From the NCBI GenBank assembly GCA_003220435.1, contig QHSL01000087.1, positions 1-51,828 of the forward strand: DNA of 51,828 nucleotides. The letters run 5' to 3'. The DNA comes from Candidatus Rokuibacteriota bacterium. Its GTDB lineage: Bacteria; Methylomirabilota; Methylomirabilia; Rokubacteriales; CSP1-6. The number at the start of each line of letters is the position of its first letter. Position 1 is the first letter of the stretch. Position numbers and translations under genes: made by a program. A model generated the notes under the pieces. That model made no database searches and was not told the DNA's origin. It saw only the letters and a list, made by a program, of their open reading frames with translations. Shown one piece after another: positions 48,481 to 51,828 of this stretch.

Positions 48481-48686
48481 TGGGCGACAACATCGTTGAG
48501 CGACTGACGGAGCTTGAAGAAGCGGTGCGGCGCGCGGCGGAGGCGATCGGCCGCCTGCGCGAGGAGAACGCGCAGCTACGGCGCGAGGCGCGGCGCCTTG
48601 GCGACGAGCGCCGCCAGGTGCTTTCCCAGGTGGACACGATCTTGAAGGACATCGCCAAGCTCGACCTCGACAGGCCCCAGGAATGA
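48480..48686 (+). CDS. zapB: ZapB-like coiled-coil cell-division protein
   Basis: This is a 68-residue, almost wholly alpha-helical protein with heptad pattern: IVERLTELEEAVRRAAEAIG, RLREENAQLRREARRLGDER. Short coiled-coil proteins between pheT and zapA in related lineages are ZapB-like FtsZ-ring factors. The identification rests on size, coiled-coil nature and position. It overlaps pheT by one base and zapA by 4 nt (ATGA). Confidence 0.7.
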   Translation: MGDNIVERLTELEEAVRRAAEAIGRLREENAQLRREARRLGDERRQVLSQVDTILKDIAKLDLDRPQE

Positions 48687-48991
48687 GCGCCGGCGGGGAG
48701 CCCCGTCGCATCGAGCTGAACCTGCTCGGGCAGACGCTGACGATCAGGTCCGAGGCGCCGGCCGACTACCTGCGCTCACTCGCGAAGTATCTCGAGGAGC
48801 GTGTGACCACGCTGAAGCGGTCGGGGGTCAAGGATCCCATGACCGCGCTCGCTCTCGCGGCGCTCGACATCACCGACGAGCTCTTTCGGGCGCGCGAGGA
48901 CAAGACGCGCGACGAAGGCGACGTCGGGGCCCGGCTCGGGGCGCTCGTGGCGCTTCTCGAAAAAGTCGCACCGCCGGAGTCGGAACGCTAG
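48683..48991 (+). CDS. zapA: Cell division protein ZapA
   Basis: This is a 102-residue FtsZ-ring stabiliser with the ZapA pattern RRIELNLLGQTLTIRSEAPA, DYLRSLAKYLEERVTTLKRS, DPMTALALAALDITDELFRA and a helical tail. The ATG overlaps the ZapB-like stop. The last codon and stop lie inside the left arm of a perfect 44-bp inverted repeat, so the end of zapA is part of that structure. Confidence 0.9.
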   Translation: MSAGGEPRRIELNLLGQTLTIRSEAPADYLRSLAKYLEERVTTLKRSGVKDPMTALALAALDITDELFRAREDKTRDEGDVGARLGALVALLEKVAPPESER

Positions 48992-49139
48992 GCGGCGGGC
49001 GCGCCGGGGGCGGGGGGCCTGTCGCGACCACGACGGCTGCCGGTCCCGCCTCCTCCCAACCGTCCGCGGGACTCGCGAGCAACGCTGACTACACGGGTCG
49101 CGACAGGCCCCCCGCCCCCGGCGCGCCCGCCGCCTAGCG
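48986..49139. repeat. Perfect 44-bp inverted repeat with 66-nt centre, between convergent genes
   Basis: The left arm 48986-49029 and right arm 49096-49139 are perfect reverse complements over 44 bases (outer ends CGCTAGGCGG and CCGCCTAGCG). The 66-nt centre itself contains GTCCCGC (49043-49049) pairing with GCGGGAC (49066-49072). As RNA it would be a very stable rod with an internal bubble. It begins within the last codon of zapA. There is no T-tract and no obvious target-site duplication. It could be a bidirectional terminator, a MITE-like insertion or a structured RNA. The rest of the gap to the hydratase (49140-49243) shows nothing. Confidence 0.93.
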
Positions 49140-49243
49140 CGTTGGCGGTGGCTGCGACATTTTTCATACGCGTCGCGGCGCGCCGGCCGGCTCGCGTCAG
49201 CTCGGACGCGGGCGTGAAGCTCGTGGCGGGTGGTCGGCTTGGG

Positions 49244-50014
49244 TCAGAATTTGCCGTGGCGGCCTGCGCCGGAGGCGAATCTTTGGGCGCCGGCGATGCT
49301 TTCGCCGGTGTTGAACGTGGCGGCGCCGATCGTGTACTCGCGGCGCAGGGCTGCCGGCAGCTTGGCGCCTAGCGATTCGTAGGCCGATCGCCGGTCACTG
49401 CGGACACTGTGGGGCGGGAACGCCGCGATGGTGGTGGCGAGCGCCTCGGCCTCGGCGCGCGCCCGGCCGCGAGCCACGACACGGTCGGCCAGGCCGATGG
49501 CCGAGGCCTCGCGCGCGTCCACCGGCCGGCCGGTCAGGATGAGATCGAGCGCGCGCCCCAGACCGACGAGCGCCGGCAGGCGCACCGTGCCGCCATCGAT
49601 CAGCGGAATGCCCCAGCGCCGGTTGAAGACACCCATCACCGCGTCCTCCTCGACGACGCGGAGGTCGCACCAGAGCGCCAGCTCGAAGCCACCGGCGACC
49701 GCGTAACTCGACACCGCGGCGATCACCGGTTTCGACAGGCGCATGCGGGTGGGGCCCATCGGCCCATCGCCATAGCCGATCCGACGCCGCGTCGGGCCGG
49801 CCGCCACCGCCTTCAGATCGGCGCCGGCACAAAAGGTGCCGTTCGCCCCCCACAGGACGGCCACCCGCGCGCCATCGTCGCGCTCGAAGGCGCGAAATGC
49901 GGAGGCCAGCGCCTTGCCGGTGGGCCGGTCGATCGCGTTCCGGCGATCGGGGCGGTCCAGGATGATCGTGGTCACGGGCCCGCTCACCTCGGTCCTCACA
50001 CTCGGTCGTTCCAT
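49244..50014 (-). CDS. Enoyl-CoA hydratase/isomerase (crotonase family)
   Basis: This is a 256-residue crotonase-fold protein: MERPSVRTEVSGPVTTIILD, RPDRRNAIDRPTGKALASAF, GTFCAGADLKAVAAG (first oxyanion-hole strand), KPVIAAVSSYAVAGGFELAL (second), WCDLRVVEEDAVMGVFNRRW, GIPLIDGGTVRLPALVGLGR and LDLILTGRPVDAREASAIGL. The usual catalytic Glu pair is not conserved in an obvious way, so hydratase versus isomerase or other crotonase chemistry is undecided. ATG at 50014 is chosen because GAGGAGA precedes it; longer in-frame starts run into the 6S RNA region. It is divergent from the 6S RNA gene. Confidence 0.88.
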   Translation of the reverse strand: MERPSVRTEVSGPVTTIILDRPDRRNAIDRPTGKALASAFRAFERDDGARVAVLWGANGTFCAGADLKAVAAGPTRRRIGYGDGPMGPTRMRLSKPVIAAVSSYAVAGGFELALWCDLRVVEEDAVMGVFNRRWGIPLIDGGTVRLPALVGLGRALDLILTGRPVDAREASAIGLADRVVARGRARAEAEALATTIAAFPPHSVRSDRRSAYESLGAKLPAALRREYTIGAATFNTGESIAGAQRFASGAGRHGKF

Positions 50015-50060
50015 GGGCGGAAGGTCTCCTCGGGTGATCGCGGTTGGGGGAACAAGGAAC

Positions 50061-50090
50061 TTGACGCGTGGTCGCGCGCTGGGGTACCCA
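50061..50090 (+). promoter_or_regulatory. Promoter of the 6S RNA
   Basis: TTGACG (50061-50066) with a weak -10 TACCCA/GTACCC at 50084-50090 (17-18 bp spacing) would start transcription near 50096, the expected 5' end of the 6S RNA. Confidence 0.6.
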
Positions 50091-50095
50091 GAGGA

Positions 50096-50275
50096 TGTCC
50101 CTGCGCTGTTCGTGATGCCGGGGGGAAGTTTCAACCTCGTTTACAAAACGGGAGCTGTGGAAGAGGGCGGTGTGCAAGCCCCTCTCGAAGGGGAAGCCTG
50201 AAGCCCTCCGATTAACGGCACCCACCTGGTAATACCAGGTTCGAAACACCTTCGGCACACGGCAGAGGTGGGGAT
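50096..50275 (+). ncRNA. ssrS: 6S RNA
   Basis: This is about 180 nt between zapA and rny, the usual location in related bacteria. The architecture follows 6S RNA: a closing stem (GTCCCTGCGCTGTTCGTGAT side with GGCACACGGCAGAGGTGGGG side); a 5' bubble strand with GTTTCAACC; an apical stem-loop CCCCT-CTCGA-AGGGG (50179-50193) followed by GAAGCCTGAAGCC; and in the 3' bubble CACCC with the small hairpin ACCTGGT-AAT-ACCAGGT (50224-50240), as in E. coli 6S where a hairpin follows CACC. The GTGCAAGCC...GGGGAAGCC pattern recalls GAGCAUGCUC...GAGAAGCCU of E. coli. 6S RNA mimics an open promoter and holds sigma-70 RNA polymerase. Ends are approximate. Confidence 0.87.
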
Positions 50276-50305
50276 TTGACTCCCTCACTCGGTGGCCCCT
50301 ATACT
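50276..50305 (+). promoter_or_regulatory. Promoter of rny, placed for leaderless transcription
   Basis: TTGACT (50276-50281), 18-bp spacer and TATACT (50300-50305). The rny ATG begins only 6 nt after the -10, so the transcript should start at or within a base or two of the A of ATG. The -35 touches the 3' end of the 6S RNA. Confidence 0.75.
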
Positions 50306-50311
50306 GCGGCA

Positions 50312-51828
50312 ATGCAAGGCATTTGGCTCATTGCCGACTCGATCATCGCGGTCCTCGCGCTTGTGCTCGGCTTCATCCTCCACAAGTGGATCAGCGAGCG
50401 CAAGGTCGGAGACGCGAGCAGCCGCGCCGAGCGCCTCATCCAGGACGCCGAGCGCGAGGCCGCCAACCGCCGCAAGGCCGCCGACCTCGAGGGCCAGGAG
50501 GCCGCGCTGCGGGCGCGCATGGCGCTCGAGGCAGAGACGCGCAAGCGGGAGAGCAGCATCCAGCAGATCGAGCAGCGCGTCCTCTCGAAGGAGGAAGAGC
50601 TCGCGCGCAAGCTCGACCAGCTCGAGCGGCGGCTGAACGAGTCGAGCGCCAGGGATCGCGAGCTGACCGGCCGTGAACGGGTGGTCGTCGAGAAGGAAGG
50701 CCGGCTCGGCGCCGCGCTCGACGAGCAGCGGCGCAAGCTCGAGTCGATCGCCAGCCTGACCGCCGACGAAGCCAAGCGCCAGCTCCTCGCGCAGATGGAG
50801 AGCGAGGCGCGACGGGAGGCGCAGCTGATCGGGATGCGCCTCGAGGAAGAGGCGCGCGAGACCGCGCAGGTGAAGGCCAAGGAAGTCCTCGCGACCACTA
50901 TCCAGCGCCTGGCGCCCGACTACACGGTGGAGACCGCCGTCTCGGTGGTGGACCTGCCCTCCGACGACATGAAGGGGCGCATCATCGGCCGCGAGGGCCG
51001 CAACATCCGCGCGCTCGAGCTCCACACGGGCGTCGACCTCATCGTGGACGACACGCCGGAAGCGGTACTGATCTCGGCGTACGACCCGTACCGTCGCGAG
51101 ATCGCGCGGCGCGCGCTCCAGATCCTGATCGCCGACGGCCGGATCCACCCGGCACGGATCGAAGAGGTCGTCGAGAAGGTCAAGAAGGAGATGGATCAGC
51201 ATCTGCGGGAGGAAGGCGAGAAGGCCTGTTTCGAGCTGGGGGTGCTCGGGCTGCATGCCGAGCTCGTGAAGCTGGTCGGGCGGATGAAGTTCCGGACCTC
51301 CTACGGCCAGAACTGCCTCCAGCACTCCAAGGAGGTCGCGTGGCTCGCCGGCATGATGGCCGCCGAGGTCAAGGCGGACGTCAAGCTCGCGAAGCGGATG
51401 GGACTCCTCCACGACATCGGCAAGGCCCTCACGCACGAGCAGGAGGGGAGCCACCCCGAGCTCTCGCTCCAGGTGCTCACGAAGTACAACGAGTCGGCGA
51501 AGGTGATCAACGCGGCCCTCTGCGGCCACGAGAATGTGAAGCCCGAGACGATCGAGGCGGTGCTGGTCGAGGCCGCCGACGGCATCTCGGCGGCGCGCCC
51601 GGGCGCGCGGCGCGACGTGCTCGAGTCGTACATCCAGCGCCTCGCGAAGCTCGAAGAGATCGCGCTGTCCTACAAGGGCGTCGAGATGTGCTACGCGATC
51701 CAGGCCGGCCGCGAGCTGCGCGTGATGACGAAGGCCGATATCGTCTCGGACCTGGACGCCCACCAGCTCGCCAAGGACATCAGCAAGCGCATCGAAGCCG
51801 AGATGCAGTACCCCGGCCACATCAAGGT
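50312..51828 (+). CDS. rny: Ribonuclease Y, 3' end cut by window
   Basis: 505 codons are visible; the last dozen or so residues of a normal RNase Y (about 520) lie beyond the window. The N-terminal membrane helix (LIADSIIAVLALVLGFILH) is followed by a long Glu/Arg-rich coiled coil (about 30-200), the KH domain with GRIIGREGRNIRALELHTGV, and the HD domain with HSKEVAWLAGMMAAE and GLLHDIGKALTHE, whose His-Asp binds metal for RNA cleavage. C-terminal GVEMCYAIQAGRELRVM is also typical. It starts mRNA turnover at the membrane. The ATG at 50312 has no ribosome site and lies directly after a -10 box. The gene is open over its whole visible length. Confidence 0.95.
   Translation, partial: MQGIWLIADSIIAVLALVLGFILHKWISERKVGDASSRAERLIQDAEREAANRRKAADLEGQEAALRARMALEAETRKRESSIQQIEQRVLSKEEELARKLDQLERRLNESSARDRELTGRERVVVEKEGRLGAALDEQRRKLESIASLTADEAKRQLLAQMESEARREAQLIGMRLEEEARETAQVKAKEVLATTIQRLAPDYTVETAVSVVDLPSDDMKGRIIGREGRNIRALELHTGVDLIVDDTPEAVLISAYDPYRREIARRALQILIADGRIHPARIEEVVEKVKKEMDQHLREEGEKACFELGVLGLHAELVKLVGRMKFRTSYGQNCLQHSKEVAWLAGMMAAEVKADVKLAKRMGLLHDIGKALTHEQEGSHPELSLQVLTKYNESAKVINAALCGHENVKPETIEAVLVEAADGISAARPGARRDVLESYIQRLAKLEEIALSYKGVEMCYAIQAGRELRVMTKADIVSDLDAHQLAKDISKRIEAEMQYPGHIK

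Noticed and set aside
46000-48711. Long open frame antisense to pheT (about 900 codons)
   Set aside because: It lies exactly opposite a well-supported pheT; its translation is Arg/Ala/Gly-rich without domains. Such frames are expected in very GC-rich DNA.
48986-49139. Inverted repeat as the 6S RNA
   Set aside because: The rod-with-bubble shape and position after zapA are suggestive, but the arms are perfectly paired over 44 bp, unlike 6S closing stems. A much better 6S match exists at 50096-50275.

Overview
The window is a very GC-rich, densely packed bacterial chromosome segment with many GTGA/ATGA start-stop overlaps. It is Gram-negative in character: it has a Wza-like outer-membrane export protein, a TonB-type protein, an RlpA lipoprotein, a CpoB-like lipoprotein and Arn-type sugar enzymes. 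The mix of extradiol dioxygenase, CaiB CoA-transferase, two amidohydrolases and an ABC_sub_bind protein, with the order thrS-infC-rpmI-rplT-pheS-pheT-zapB-zapA-6S RNA-rny, suggests an uncultured Rokubacteria/Methylomirabilota-like or deltaproteobacterium-like lineage. This assignment is inference from gene content and style only.

Region A (1-19076) is an envelope glycolipid or polysaccharide biosynthesis and export locus. It holds two DegT-family sugar aminotransferases, a PaaK-like adenylating enzyme, a DUF1571-like periplasmic protein and an SLBB export protein. A private type-II fatty-acid set follows: degenerate dehydratase, Cys-less ketosynthase, FabG, ACP, FabZ, FabL-type enoyl reductase and intact FabF. 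Then comes an Arn-like set (ArnC glycosyltransferase, formyltransferase, UDP-glucuronate decarboxylase-like protein, ArnD deformylase). The eleven genes from the first dehydratase to ArnD, and the secreted protein and CpoB-like lipoprotein after them, are almost all overlapping or tightly spaced. The natural reading is that a dedicated acyl chain and a formylated then deformylated 4-aminosugar on a lipid carrier are made together. I know of no described pathway with this combination. Two toxin-antitoxin pairs interrupt the locus, and a NusG paralogue faces it from the far end.

Region B (19600-33700) is accessory. It has secreted proteins (one large, with IPT/TIG repeats), an inositol monophosphatase, a catabolic island (amidohydrolase, CaiB CoA-transferase, LigB dioxygenase, amidohydrolase) with a perfect palindrome in its divergent promoter region, pirin, an MBL-fold hydrolase, RlpA, small secreted proteins, an ABC_sub_bind protein, and two gene remnants (an HNH nuclease C-terminus and a solute-binding protein with a large internal deletion).

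Region C (34050-37215) is a three-gene operon: a 72-residue protein resembling NHLP/Os1348-type RiPP precursors, a cyclic-nucleotide-binding protein, and a PqqD-like/M50 membrane protein whose HExxH reads HQIVH. An unrecognised gene converges on it.

Region D (37215-51828) is mostly housekeeping: amidase, TVP38/DedA-like protein, DAHP synthase preceded by an aromatic leader peptide and a five-segment attenuator, a TonB-like protein, tRNA-Val(GAC), a TGS-less ThrRS, infC with a probable AUC start, L35, L20, PheS, PheT, ZapB-like, ZapA, a perfect 44-bp inverted repeat, an enoyl-CoA hydratase, a 6S RNA, and RNase Y cut by the window end. Several -10 boxes lie 6-8 nt before a start codon, which suggests leaderless transcripts.
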